49,586 bases of DNA. Source: Verrucomicrobiota bacterium. Its GTDB lineage: Bacteria > Verrucomicrobiota > Verrucomicrobiia > Limisphaerales > Fontisphaeraceae. The stretch's first letter is position 1; every line of letters begins with the position of its first letter. Shown in pieces: positions 15,804 through 27,192 of this stretch. The notes under the pieces are model-generated. The model was not told where the DNA came from. It was given only the letters and a program-made list of their open reading frames with translations, and did not search any database. The stretch is from contig JBAXGN010000031.1 of the NCBI GenBank assembly GCA_037139415.1, positions 1 through 49,586 on the forward strand. Reading direction: 5' to 3'. Made by a program: the position numbers and the translations under genes.

Positions 15804-15843
15804 CGCGGTGCGCCGGCTTACCGGCGCGCCGCAAATCCTTTTT
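15804..15843 (+). terminator. Strong intrinsic terminator of the fn3 gene
   Basis: 12-bp GC-rich stem (15804-15815 with 15820-15831, one G-T wobble), CTTA loop, then six T at 15838-15843. It lies 22 bp after the stop codon. Confidence 0.85.
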
Positions 15844-15850
15844 AGGTGGC

Positions 15851-15878
15851 TTGACTCCTGGCGTGTTAGGTTTAGCAT
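15851..15878 (+). promoter_or_regulatory. Promoter candidate for small membrane protein
   Basis: TTGACT (15851-15856), 16-bp spacer, TAGCAT (15873-15878). It sits directly after the fn3 terminator and 70 bp before the next start codon. Moderate match only. Confidence 0.35.
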
Positions 15879-15947
15879 CGCCAAAGAAATTCTTAACAAA
15901 TGATGAAGTGAGTCTGGATGAATAACTGTTGAACACTATCACCCATC

Positions 15948-16358
15948 ATGAAAACAAACATGGGCACTTTGGCATTACGACTTCTCACGATCATTCCAGC
16001 GATTATTGCGCTGATTGCTTTAATGATTGCTGGAGCGTGCGCAGGACTTGCGATGCGTTATTCCTTATGGGCTCTGCTACTTAGCATTTTACTCGTTATC
16101 TTTGCAATACTTCCAATCCGTTGCTGTTATTTTGCATGGCGCAAACCATCGCCAGCCACTGTGCGAGAGCTTTGTGGCTGGACCGGGCTTGCAATTGTGG
16201 TGCTAGGCCGCGCGATTATAAATCATAATAACCGATTTGAAAACGCATGGGTGGAATGGGGTGGCTTTATCCTGTTATTGTTCGTAGCTAATGCTGCGTA
16301 TGAGTGGTTGACCCAATATATGTTACGAAAAATGTTTGGCCCGGACAGGTTGAAATGA
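15948..16358 (+). CDS. Hypothetical four-helix membrane protein
   Basis: 136 aa, ATG start. Four likely membrane segments: LLTIIPAIIALIALMIAGACAG (11-32), LWALLLSILLVIFAILPI (40-57), LCGWTGLAIVVLG (75-87, weaker), and WGGFILLLFVANAAYEWL (103-120). I recognise no family. Base composition is clearly more AT-rich than the flanking housekeeping genes, which suggests recent acquisition. It shares this with the next gene, 42 bp downstream; together they may be a small inner-membrane pair. Coding status is supported by the membrane pattern and lack of any alternative frame, but not by homology. Confidence 0.65.
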   Translation: MKTNMGTLALRLLTIIPAIIALIALMIAGACAGLAMRYSLWALLLSILLVIFAILPIRCCYFAWRKPSPATVRELCGWTGLAIVVLGRAIINHNNRFENAWVEWGGFILLLFVANAAYEWLTQYMLRKMFGPDRLK

Positions 16359-16400
16359 AAATGAGTTTGGCATAAACAACCATAGGATGAAAATAAGCTC

Positions 16401-16757
16401 ATGACCATGCGCACAAAATTATATCTGATTCTGGGGGTGGCATTTATCACCTATGGCTTGGCGCGCGGGCAGATTCTTTCCAGCGTATTATCGAAGCAGG
16501 AGAGTTGTCTCGAAGAGTATTGCAAGGTGCAGGCCAAGGAATTTTATGCGTCTCATGCCAACGACTCTTCGCACCCTACAAATTGGTGCATGCCACCCGA
16601 GTTAAATCGGCTGCGCAAAGGAATACTGCTTGCTGGAGGTACGTATCCCGGATGGCCACAAGCTATCTTTCCATGTGCTGCCGGTCTGATGTTACTGGCG
16701 ACGAGTTATTATTTCGGACAGAAGAAGACTGTGTCAAAGGATGAGTCGAACACCTAA
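16401..16757 (+). CDS. Hypothetical two-helix membrane or exported protein
   Basis: 118 aa. ATG at 16401 (a second ATG follows two codons later). Hydrophobic N-terminus (KLYLILGVAFITYGLARG, residues 6-23), a central Cys-containing loop (ESCLEEYCKVQAKEF and NWCMPPEL; three cysteines that could form disulphides outside the cytoplasm), then a second hydrophobic segment (AIFPCAAGLMLLATSYYF, about 88-105). Composition is AT-richer than the neighbours, as in the preceding gene. No recognised family. Possible two-pass membrane protein with a periplasmic loop. Confidence 0.55.
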   Translation: MTMRTKLYLILGVAFITYGLARGQILSSVLSKQESCLEEYCKVQAKEFYASHANDSSHPTNWCMPPELNRLRKGILLAGGTYPGWPQAIFPCAAGLMLLATSYYFGQKKTVSKDESNT

Positions 16758-16919
16758 CGAGTGCGCTCTCGCGTTTGGTGAGTTGTTGAAATGTTCTCAT
16801 TTCCCATCCAGTCGTTCTATTTTTCTGCCAATCAATTTTTCTGCAAGATCCCACCTTCCCCATTTCCTCTTCGCTTGACTTTTCGGGCGGTAAAGCCTGA
16901 ACATGTGTCACCTTAATCT

Positions 16920-18524
16920 ATGATGAATATTGTGCATACAACGAGTCGGATGGTGCGGCAGGCGTGCTGGGTCAGCCTGGGTTGCGCTGTGCTGCAACTG
17001 TTGCCCGCCTTCGCCGCCGAGACCGGGCGCGGCAAGGCCGAGCATGTGGTGGTGCTGGTCTGGGACGGCATGCGGCGCGACTTCATCACCCCGCAATATA
17101 CGCCGAATTTGTGCGCGCTGGCGCGGCAAGGGGTGTTTTTCAACAATCATCACCCGGTGTTCCCCACGTCCACGGAGGTGAACGGCGTGGCGCTGGCCAC
17201 GGGCGTCTATCCGAACCGCAGCGGCATGATGGCGAACAATGATTATCGCCCGGAGTTGAACTTTCTCGGCAGTATTGCCACCGAGGGCATGGATAACGTG
17301 CGCCGGGGCGACTTGCTGACCGGCGGTCGTTATTTGCAGTACGCCACGCTGCCGGAGATTTTGCAGCAGGCGGGCCATTCCACGATTGTTTCCGGCTCGA
17401 AGCCGGTGGCGATGTTGTGGGACCGCGCGGCGAAGCGCATTTCCGCCGCCCAATCGAACTCGCCGGTGCTCTTCGCCGGCCAATCCATCCCCAAGTCGTT
17501 GATGAAGCAGGTGGAGCGGATGTTGGATGGCAAGAAGTTCCCCAGTACCAACTCGGTGCCGAACTCGGAGAAGGACGCGTGGACCGCGAACGCCGTGATC
17601 AAGGGACTCTGGGACGACGGCGTGCCGAAATTCACGCTGATCTGGCTGTATGACCCGGACGCCACGCAACATGCCGAGGGCGTCGGTTCGGATCAGGCGC
17701 TCGCCAGCATCGCGCACTCGGATAAATGCCTGGCGGACGTGTTGAAAGCGCTGGATGAACAGGAAATCCGCGATAAAACGGATGTGATCGTGATCTCGGA
17801 TCACGGGTTCTCGAATGTCAAGCGCGGGCCGGATGTGGTGGAGGCGCTGAAGCGGGCGAAGTTCAAGGCCGTCCGCAAGTTTGACGATCCGGAACCGGAG
17901 GAAATCCTGGTGGTCGGTCATGGCGGCGCGGTTTCCTTCTACGTGGTGGATCATAATGAGAAGGTAACGCGCAAGTTGGTGGAGTTCCTGCAAGGGACGG
18001 ATTTTGCGGGGACGATTTTCTCGCGGGTGGCGGTGGAAGGCGCGTTTTCCCTGGAGACGGTGCGCATCAACACGACGAATGTGACGCCGGATGTGGTGAT
18101 GTCCATGCGGTGGGTGGATGAAGCCAATGAGAATGGGGTTTCGGGCATGTTTTATGGCGATGGCGGCGCACGGGGGAAAGGGTCGCACGCCTCGTTGAGC
18201 AAATATGATCTCAAGAATACGCTGGTGGCCGCCGGGCCGGACTTCAAGAAGGGCATGGTGGACGCGTTGCCGAGCGGGAATGTGGACCTGACGCCCACGA
18301 TCTTGTGGATTCTGGGGATTGCGCCGCCGCAACCGTTGGATGGGCGCGTGCTGCATGAAGCGCTGGTCAATGGGGATACCAAGGCCCCCAGCAAAGCCAC
18401 CACGAAAACGCTGGAGGCGGATCATGATTACGGCTGGTTCCGCTGGCATCAATATCTGAAGGTCAGCCAGGTGGGCAATACGGTCTATTTCGATGAAGGA
18501 AATGGCGGCATGGAAGCCAAATAG
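16920..18524 (+). CDS. Alkaline-phosphatase-superfamily phosphodiesterase
   Basis: 534 aa. ATG at 16920 is immediately followed by another ATG. Signal peptide at residues about 10-33 (CWVSLGCAVLQLLPAFAA). Matches the type I phosphodiesterase/nucleotide pyrophosphatase fold: metal ligand D49 in VVLVWDGMRRDF, nucleophile Thr85 in HPVFPTSTEVNGVALATG (canonical PTxTxxN), metal ligands D247/H251 in YDPDATQHAEG, D294/H295 in VISDHGFSNV, and a late His in GKGSHASLSKYD. All two-zinc ligands seem present, so probably active in the periplasm on a phosphodiester or phosphonate substrate; the specific substrate is not evident. It ends 16 nt before actA and may share its transcript. About 160 bp of T-rich upstream DNA holds no convincing promoter. 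Confidence 0.87.
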   Translation: MMNIVHTTSRMVRQACWVSLGCAVLQLLPAFAAETGRGKAEHVVVLVWDGMRRDFITPQYTPNLCALARQGVFFNNHHPVFPTSTEVNGVALATGVYPNRSGMMANNDYRPELNFLGSIATEGMDNVRRGDLLTGGRYLQYATLPEILQQAGHSTIVSGSKPVAMLWDRAAKRISAAQSNSPVLFAGQSIPKSLMKQVERMLDGKKFPSTNSVPNSEKDAWTANAVIKGLWDDGVPKFTLIWLYDPDATQHAEGVGSDQALASIAHSDKCLADVLKALDEQEIRDKTDVIVISDHGFSNVKRGPDVVEALKRAKFKAVRKFDDPEPEEILVVGHGGAVSFYVVDHNEKVTRKLVEFLQGTDFAGTIFSRVAVEGAFSLETVRINTTNVTPDVVMSMRWVDEANENGVSGMFYGDGGARGKGSHASLSKYDLKNTLVAAGPDFKKGMVDALPSGNVDLTPTILWILGIAPPQPLDGRVLHEALVNGDTKAPSKATTKTLEADHDYGWFRWHQYLKVSQVGNTVYFDEGNGGMEAK

Positions 18525-18540
18525 GTTGGTTCCATAACCG

Positions 18541-19191
18541 ATGTCCGATGTATTTCCACGCTGGACGAATCGCTTGCCGCTGTATGCGGTGATTGTTGGT
18601 CTGCTTTTGGGTGGCGGGGCGGTCGCGGGGTTGTGGTATTACTTCACTCCGAAATATACCCGCGTGGGTTATCAGCCGATCCAGCCGGTTTCGTTCTCCC
18701 ATGCCACGCACGCGGGGAAACTGGCGATGGATTGCCGGTATTGCCACACCGGCGTGGAGAAATCGTGGTACGCCGGATTGCCCTCGGCGAAGTCCTGCAT
18801 GAATTGCCACAATCAGGTGCTGAAAGATGATCCGCGCCTGGAGTTGGTGCGCACGAGTTCGCAAACTGGGGAGGGGATTCGGTGGGTGCAGATTCATAAG
18901 TTGCCGGATTACGTCTATTTCAATCATGCGGTGCATGTGACTCGGGGAGTAAGCTGCGTTTCCTGTCACGGCGAGGTGCAGAAGATGGTGGAAACGTATC
19001 ACGCCCAGCCGATGAGCATGACATTCTGCCTGGATTGCCACCGGAATCCCACGCCCAACCTGCGCCCCTTGGATAAAGTGACCGATCTCGCGTGGGATCC
19101 CCAGCGCAATTTGCCGCCCGGCTGGTTCGCCGAGGCGCGCCGCCACGGGAACATCAATCCCTCGGACCAGTGTTCCTCCTGCCACCGATGA
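18541..19191 (+). CDS. actA: Alternative complex III pentaheme cytochrome ActA
   Basis: 216 aa. One N-terminal membrane anchor (LYAVIVGLLLGGGAVAGLWYYF, residues 14-35), then five CXXCH haem sites: C65 (CRYCH), C86 (CMNCH), C139 (CVSCH), C163 (CLDCH), C211 (CSSCH), with additional His residues (SFSHATHAGK, FNHAVHV) that could be distal ligands. Size, anchor and haem count fit ActA, which passes electrons out of the quinol-oxidising alternative complex III toward periplasmic cytochrome c or an oxidase. Its stop overlaps the actB start (ATGA). It follows the phosphodiesterase gene by 16 nt. Confidence 0.93.
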   Translation: MSDVFPRWTNRLPLYAVIVGLLLGGGAVAGLWYYFTPKYTRVGYQPIQPVSFSHATHAGKLAMDCRYCHTGVEKSWYAGLPSAKSCMNCHNQVLKDDPRLELVRTSSQTGEGIRWVQIHKLPDYVYFNHAVHVTRGVSCVSCHGEVQKMVETYHAQPMSMTFCLDCHRNPTPNLRPLDKVTDLAWDPQRNLPPGWFAEARRHGNINPSDQCSSCHR

Positions 19192-22100
19192 AATCACCCG
19201 CCGACATGCCATCCCGTGCCGGAAGCGGCCCCGCCTATTGGCGCAGCCTGGATGAGTTGGCGGAGAAGCCGGAGTTTCGCGAGTGGGTGGAGCGGGAATT
19301 CCCCGCCGGCGCGAGCGAATGGACCGACCCCGCGACCCGCCGTCACTTCGTCAAAATCATGTCGGCGTCCTTTCTGCTCGCCGGGCTGGGTTTGACCGGG
19401 TGCCGACGTCCGGAGGAGAATATCGTGCCGTTTTCCCAGACGCCCGAACGGTATATCCATGGCGTGCCGCTGTATTTTGCGACGGCTTATCCGACCCGCG
19501 CCAGTGCGATTCCGCTGGTGGTGAAATCACACGAGGGCCGCCCCACGAAGATCGAAGGGAACGCCCGGCATCCCGATTCCAACGGCGGCACGGATGTTTT
19601 TGCGCAGGCGTCGTTGCTGAGCCTGTACGATCCGGATCGCTCGGTGCGTTTCCTGGAGAAAGGTCAGCCGCGCACGGCGGAACAGGCGCAGGTCATGCTC
19701 GCGGAGCTGGCCCGCCGGTTTGCCGGGACCGGCGGCGAGGGACTTTGTGTGCTGATGGAGCGCAGTAGCTCGCCTTCCCGCGCAAGAATGCTCGCCCACC
19801 TGACGAGAAAGCTGCCGGGCGTGCAATGTTTCATCCATGAACCGGTGGATTTTGACCGGCACCGGGAAGCCGCCAGCCGCGTCTTTCAGCAACCCGTCGC
19901 GCCTTATCTGAAGTTGGATCAGGCCAAAGTGATTGTCGCGCTGGATCACGATTTCCTGGCCGGGGAAGAGGACGCGTACTTGCATACCCGCCAGTTTGCC
20001 CGGGGCCGTTGGGTGAAAACTGCGGGCGACGGGATGAACCGGCTGTATGTCGTCGAGGCGCTGTACAGTCTCACCGGAGCGAACGCCGATCATCGGCTGA
20101 GATGCCCCGCCAGCCAAGTGCCCGCCGCCGCCGCATTCTTGGCGGTGGAGGTGCTGAAACAGACTGGGGCGATGCCCGAACTGGTTGCCGCGTTGCAATC
20201 GCTGGCCGCCACGGTATCCGCCGCGCAGGGCCAATGGCTGGCCATTTGCGCGCAGGATTTGATCGCGCAGGGCCGGGCAGGGGTCGTGCTGGCGGGTTAT
20301 CGTCAACCGCTGGTGGTGCATGCGTGCGCGCACGTCATCAATTCAGCGCTGCACAGTCTGGGCCAGACAATTTATTTCAAATATGCGCCAGTTCCCACCG
20401 AACAACCGATCGCCGAGTTGGCGGCGCGGCTGAACCAGGGGAAGGTGGACACGTTATTGGTGCTGGGCGGGAATCCGGCCTACCACGCGCCTGCGTCTTG
20501 CGACTGGCGGCACGCGCAATCCCGGGCGCGCAGCGTGATTCGGCTCGGTTATTACGAGGACGAAACCTCTGCCGGATGCGACTGGCACCTGCCGTTGCTG
20601 CATTTCCTGGAATCCTGGGGCGATGCGCGCACCGCCGATGGAACATTGGTGCCGGTGCAACCGTTGGTCCGCCCGTTGTTCGGCGGATTGACCGAGAACG
20701 AAGTGCTCGCCCGCCTCGGCGGATTGGAACCGGCCTCCGCGCATCAGATTGTGCGGGAAACCTTTCAGGAATTGGCGAAAACCAATCAGGACGACGCTTG
20801 GAAACAGTTCTTGCACGACGGTTTTCTGCTGAACAGCGCGGCGGCCGCCGTGCCGGTGAACCTGGCTGTCGAGTCGGTCCTTGAACTCGTTAGAACTTTC
20901 AAACTATCGCCCAGTCCGGCGCGGGACCGGTTGGAAATCCTGTTCCACCGGGACAGCAGCCTCGACGACGGACGATTCAATAACAACGGCTGGTTGCAGG
21001 AAACCCCAGATCCGATCACCAAACTCACCTGGGACAACGCCGCGCTCATCAGTCCGCTGACCGCGCGCGAATTCGGGGTAGCCGCGAACCAATCCGCGCC
21101 AGTCATGGAACTGCAATTGGAAGGGCGGACGCTGCGCGTGCCAGTCTGGATTCAGCCTGGGCTGGCGGATTACGTTGTCGCGCTGGCATTGGGCTATGGC
21201 CGCGAGAAATCCGGGCGGGTTGGCAACGGCGTCGGGTTTAACGCGTATGCCATAAAGCCGCAAAGCGAAGCGATCGTCGTGGGCGGCACGCTGCGCGGGT
21301 TGCCCGGTCAAACCCATCTGCTCGCCACCACGCAACAGCACGGTTCCATGGAGGGACGGCCTTTGGTGCGTGAGACGACGCTGAAGGAACTTAAACATTT
21401 CGCCGGTGCGCCTGCGGCGCTGCCGCCGAAAGCGATGTATCGCCAACCGCCGCTCGATGGACCGCATCAATGGGGCATGGTCATTGACCTTTCCGCCTGT
21501 GTGGGCTGCACCGCCTGCATGGTCGCCTGCCAGAGCGAAAACAACATCCCCATCGTCGGCAAAGAACAGGTGGCCACCGGGCGGGAAATGTCCTGGATTC
21601 GTCTGGATCGCTACTTTACCGGCAGCGAAAACAACCCGCGCCTGGCGTTCCAGCCCGTCTATTGTTTGCACTGCGAGAACGCGCCATGCGAAACCGTTTG
21701 TCCCGCGAATGCCACGGTCCACGACGGCGAAGGCCTGAACGTGATGGTGTACAATCGCTGCATTGGCACGCGCTATTGTGCCAATAACTGTCCGTTCAAG
21801 GTGCGCCGGTTCAATTTCTTCGACTATAATCGCCGTCCCGCCAGTGAGTTTTATCGGAGCCCGTTCGGGTTTAACCGGGATGGCTCCTGGGAACTCAGCC
21901 GCTGGTTCAAGAATCCCGATCAAGGCACCCTTCCTCCTGAGGAGTGGGACTTGCTTCAACTGGCGCGCAACCCGGACGTTACGGTACGCATGCGCGGCGT
22001 CATGGAAAAGTGTACCTACTGCGTGCAACGCATCGAGGGCGCGCGCATTGCCAGGAAAATCAAAGCGGGCGCCTCGGGCGATGTGCGGTTGCGCGAGCAA

Positions 22101-22319
22101 GATGCCACCATCCCGAAAACCGCCTGTCAGCAAGCCTGCCCGGCGGAGGCGATCACCTTCGGTGATCTGAAGGACGCGACCAGTACCGTCTCCCAACTCA
22201 AGAAGGCCTCTCATAACTACGAGTTGCTTGGCTGGCTGGGTGTCCGCCCCCGCACGACCTACCTGGCGCGCATCCGCAATCCCAATCCAGAACTGCTGAA
22301 GCTCGAGTCCGCATCTTAA
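19188..22319 (+). CDS. actB: Alternative complex III Fe-S subunit ActB
   Basis: 1043 aa from ATG 19188, overlapping the actA stop. The N-terminus has a Tat-type motif (TRRHFVKIM, RR at 51-52) and a following hydrophobic stretch ending in lipobox-like LTGC (C72). Residues about 80-780 form the molybdopterin-oxidoreductase-like domain, which in known ActB binds no cofactor. Residues about 790-1000 are ferredoxin-like with four cysteine sets: CVGCTACMVAC, CLHCENAPCETVCPAN, CIGTRYCANNCPFKV, and CTYCVQRIEG with CQQACPAEA, predicting one 3Fe-4S and three 4Fe-4S clusters. In complete operons actC (NrfD-like), actD, actE and actF follow; here a Tat-exported oxidoreductase-like gene starts about 70 bp later. 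Confidence 0.93.
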   Translation: MKSPADMPSRAGSGPAYWRSLDELAEKPEFREWVEREFPAGASEWTDPATRRHFVKIMSASFLLAGLGLTGCRRPEENIVPFSQTPERYIHGVPLYFATAYPTRASAIPLVVKSHEGRPTKIEGNARHPDSNGGTDVFAQASLLSLYDPDRSVRFLEKGQPRTAEQAQVMLAELARRFAGTGGEGLCVLMERSSSPSRARMLAHLTRKLPGVQCFIHEPVDFDRHREAASRVFQQPVAPYLKLDQAKVIVALDHDFLAGEEDAYLHTRQFARGRWVKTAGDGMNRLYVVEALYSLTGANADHRLRCPASQVPAAAAFLAVEVLKQTGAMPELVAALQSLAATVSAAQGQWLAICAQDLIAQGRAGVVLAGYRQPLVVHACAHVINSALHSLGQTIYFKYAPVPTEQPIAELAARLNQGKVDTLLVLGGNPAYHAPASCDWRHAQSRARSVIRLGYYEDETSAGCDWHLPLLHFLESWGDARTADGTLVPVQPLVRPLFGGLTENEVLARLGGLEPASAHQIVRETFQELAKTNQDDAWKQFLHDGFLLNSAAAAVPVNLAVESVLELVRTFKLSPSPARDRLEILFHRDSSLDDGRFNNNGWLQETPDPITKLTWDNAALISPLTAREFGVAANQSAPVMELQLEGRTLRVPVWIQPGLADYVVALALGYGREKSGRVGNGVGFNAYAIKPQSEAIVVGGTLRGLPGQTHLLATTQQHGSMEGRPLVRETTLKELKHFAGAPAALPPKAMYRQPPLDGPHQWGMVIDLSACVGCTACMVACQSENNIPIVGKEQVATGREMSWIRLDRYFTGSENNPRLAFQPVYCLHCENAPCETVCPANATVHDGEGLNVMVYNRCIGTRYCANNCPFKVRRFNFFDYNRRPASEFYRSPFGFNRDGSWELSRWFKNPDQGTLPPEEWDLLQLARNPDVTVRMRGVMEKCTYCVQRIEGARIARKIKAGASGDVRLREQDATIPKTACQQACPAEAITFGDLKDATSTVSQLKKASHNYELLGWLGVRPRTTYLARIRNPNPELLKLESAS

Positions 22320-22392
22320 ATTCTCATTTTATGATTGCGTCCTTGTATGAATGGCCGTATGGCTAAGGCATACCCTTAAGGGAAGCATGTTT

Positions 22393-23355
22393 ATGATGAA
22401 TATGACGCGACGCAAGTTTGTCAAAGGCGCATTGATAACCTCCGCCGGGCTGGCCTGTGCACCCGATAACTTTGGCCAAGATCAAAAGGCTCCGGAGCCT
22501 TCCGTGCCCGCTCCGCCGCCCCGCGCCAAGATCGGCAACTTGGAAATCAGTCGGGTGGTATTGGGCGGCAATCTGCTCACCCACTACACGCATAGCCGGG
22601 ACTTGAAATACGTCTATAACCTTGCCGCGCATTATAACACGGACGAGAAAATCATGGAAACGCTGGCGGCGGCAGAGGCCAACGGGATCAATACCGTTTC
22701 GATGCATAATCCGCCCCATCCCATGTCGTTGCTCAAGAAGTATCGCAAAGAGCGTGGCGGAAAAATCCAATGGATCATCTGTCCGACGGCTCCGGTGGAG
22801 CCGGATATGGCCAAGTATCGCGCGCACGTGGAGGATTTGATCAGCGCCGGGTGCGAAGCGATTTACCTATGGGGAGTACATGCAGATTCGCTGGTGTCGC
22901 AAGGCAAAATTGACCTCGTAGCCAAAGCGGTGGAGCTGGCGAAGGAATATAAGGTGCCTTCCGGCGTGGGCGGCCACTCGCTGGAGGTGGTCAAGGCGTG
23001 CGAGCAGCATGGCATCAAGGCGGATTTTTACATCAAGACCTTCCATAGTCATAACTATCCCTCCGCTCCCAAGCCGGAGCAGATCAAGGGCGCATATAAC
23101 GAATATCCCGGCTACTGGTGCGCCAACCCGCAGGAAACCGCGGAGTTCATGCGCAGCGTCGAGACGCCATGGATCGCCTTCAAGATCATGGCGGCTGGCG
23201 CCATCCCGCCCAAACAGGCGTTCCGTTATGCCTTTTTAAACGGGGCTGACTGTGTACTGGCCGGCATGTTCGATTACGAAATTGCCGACGACATGAAACT
23301 CGCCAAAGAAGCGATGACGAATCTCCGGGAGCGTTCCCGCCCCTGGCGCGCCTGA
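22393..23355 (+). CDS. Tat-exported aldo/keto reductase-like TIM-barrel protein
   Basis: 320 aa from ATG 22393, with AAGGGA 9 nt upstream (ATGs at 22387 and 22402 are alternatives). Tat signal MTRRKFVKGALITSAGLACA. The body looks like an aldo/keto-reductase-fold barrel: IGNLEISRVVLGGNLLTHYTHSRDL at the start, AAAEANGINTVSMH, GCEAIYLWGVHADSL, GVGGHSLEVVKACEQHGIKADFYIKTFH, and a terminal GADCVLAGMFDYEIADD. The NADPH-binding and Asp-Tyr-Lys-His tetrad of true AKRs is not clearly visible, so activity is doubtful. Such Tat-exported versions are common in Planctomycetota and Verrucomicrobiota. 24 nt separate it from the next gene; probably one operon. Confidence 0.8.
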   Translation: MMNMTRRKFVKGALITSAGLACAPDNFGQDQKAPEPSVPAPPPRAKIGNLEISRVVLGGNLLTHYTHSRDLKYVYNLAAHYNTDEKIMETLAAAEANGINTVSMHNPPHPMSLLKKYRKERGGKIQWIICPTAPVEPDMAKYRAHVEDLISAGCEAIYLWGVHADSLVSQGKIDLVAKAVELAKEYKVPSGVGGHSLEVVKACEQHGIKADFYIKTFHSHNYPSAPKPEQIKGAYNEYPGYWCANPQETAEFMRSVETPWIAFKIMAAGAIPPKQAFRYAFLNGADCVLAGMFDYEIADDMKLAKEAMTNLRERSRPWRA

Positions 23356-23379
23356 TCCCGAACCAAACCTATCCACCTT

Positions 23380-24240
23380 ATGACTCCCTCTATGATACAA
23401 ATCCGAAAACTCTGCCTCGCACTCGCGCTGTTGGCTATCAACGTTCAGGCGGCCACGGAACACTGGACGCCCAAGCTATACACCTATTGCATGGACATGG
23501 CCGACGCCCGCAAACGCACGGTGCCAGAACAGGCCCAGCTCCTGAAAGAATTGGGCTTTGACGGAGCCGGGTTCGGCCTGTGGCTGGATGCCAAGTGCGA
23601 GCAGAACCTGAAGATCTTTGATGACGCCGGCTTGCAGGTGTTCATGTTCCACACGTTTATCAAGTACGGCACCAATGGATTCACTCTGGACCCTCGTATG
23701 CCTGATACGATCCGCAAACTCAAAGGCCGTCCGGTGACCCTCTGCACGTTGCTCTCCGGTTTGAAGCCGGGTGACCCGAAAGGCATGGATTCCGCCGTGA
23801 AACTCCTGCGCGAGATGGGCGATCTGGCCCAGGCTTCGGGCATTCGTATTTCGGTGTATCATCACCTGAATGACTGGACGGAGACGCTGCCATTTGCCAT
23901 TGAGGTGATGAAGCAAGTCAATCATCCGGCGGTGGGCTTTAACTTCAATCTCTACCACTGGCTGCGCGTCACCGGCACGGAGGAATATAAGACCCTGCTC
24001 AAGGAAAACGCCGCCAAGCTGTTTGGAGTGGTGATTTGCGGCGCCCAGGTCGGCACCAAAACCTGGACCAACGGTTTGATTCAACCGCTGGATCAGGGGG
24101 ACTTCGATAATCGCAAGCTGGTGGACTACCTTAATGAAATCGGTTACCGAGGTCCAGTGGGGTTGATGTGCTTTGGTATTCCCGGCGACGCCCGTCCACA
24201 TTTGGAACGATCCATGAAGGTGTGGAAGTCCTGGCAGTAA
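23380..24240 (+). CDS. Exported sugar phosphate isomerase/epimerase-like protein
   Basis: 286 aa, ATG start. Signal peptide KLCLALALLAINVQAA (about residues 9-25). The remainder fits the xylose-isomerase-like TIM barrel (AP endonuclease 2 family): EQAQLLKELGFDGAGFGLW, then LREMGDLAQASGIRISVYHHLNDW, VMKQVNHPAVGFNFNLYHWLRV, VDYLNEIGYRGPVGLMCFGIPGD. The usual metal ligands (E, D, H, E) are only partly apparent: the family's Glu strand is replaced by ISVYHHLND, so activity is uncertain. Follows the Tat-exported oxidoreductase-like gene by 24 nt; the two may act on the same oxidised sugar in the periplasm. Confidence 0.8.
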   Translation: MTPSMIQIRKLCLALALLAINVQAATEHWTPKLYTYCMDMADARKRTVPEQAQLLKELGFDGAGFGLWLDAKCEQNLKIFDDAGLQVFMFHTFIKYGTNGFTLDPRMPDTIRKLKGRPVTLCTLLSGLKPGDPKGMDSAVKLLREMGDLAQASGIRISVYHHLNDWTETLPFAIEVMKQVNHPAVGFNFNLYHWLRVTGTEEYKTLLKENAAKLFGVVICGAQVGTKTWTNGLIQPLDQGDFDNRKLVDYLNEIGYRGPVGLMCFGIPGDARPHLERSMKVWKSWQ

Positions 24241-27186
<2,946 letters not shown>

Positions 27187-27192
27187 TTTACC

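Noticed and set aside
16908-18452. 514-aa minus-strand frame opposite the phosphodiesterase
   Set aside because: His/Arg-rich composition without motifs; the plus strand shows the full set of metal-binding motifs.
19188-22319. Active molybdenum oxidoreductase
   Set aside because: The Mo-bisMGD-type domain is fused to four Fe-S sets and follows a pentaheme ActA; this is the ActB arrangement, in which known members lack the Mo cofactor.
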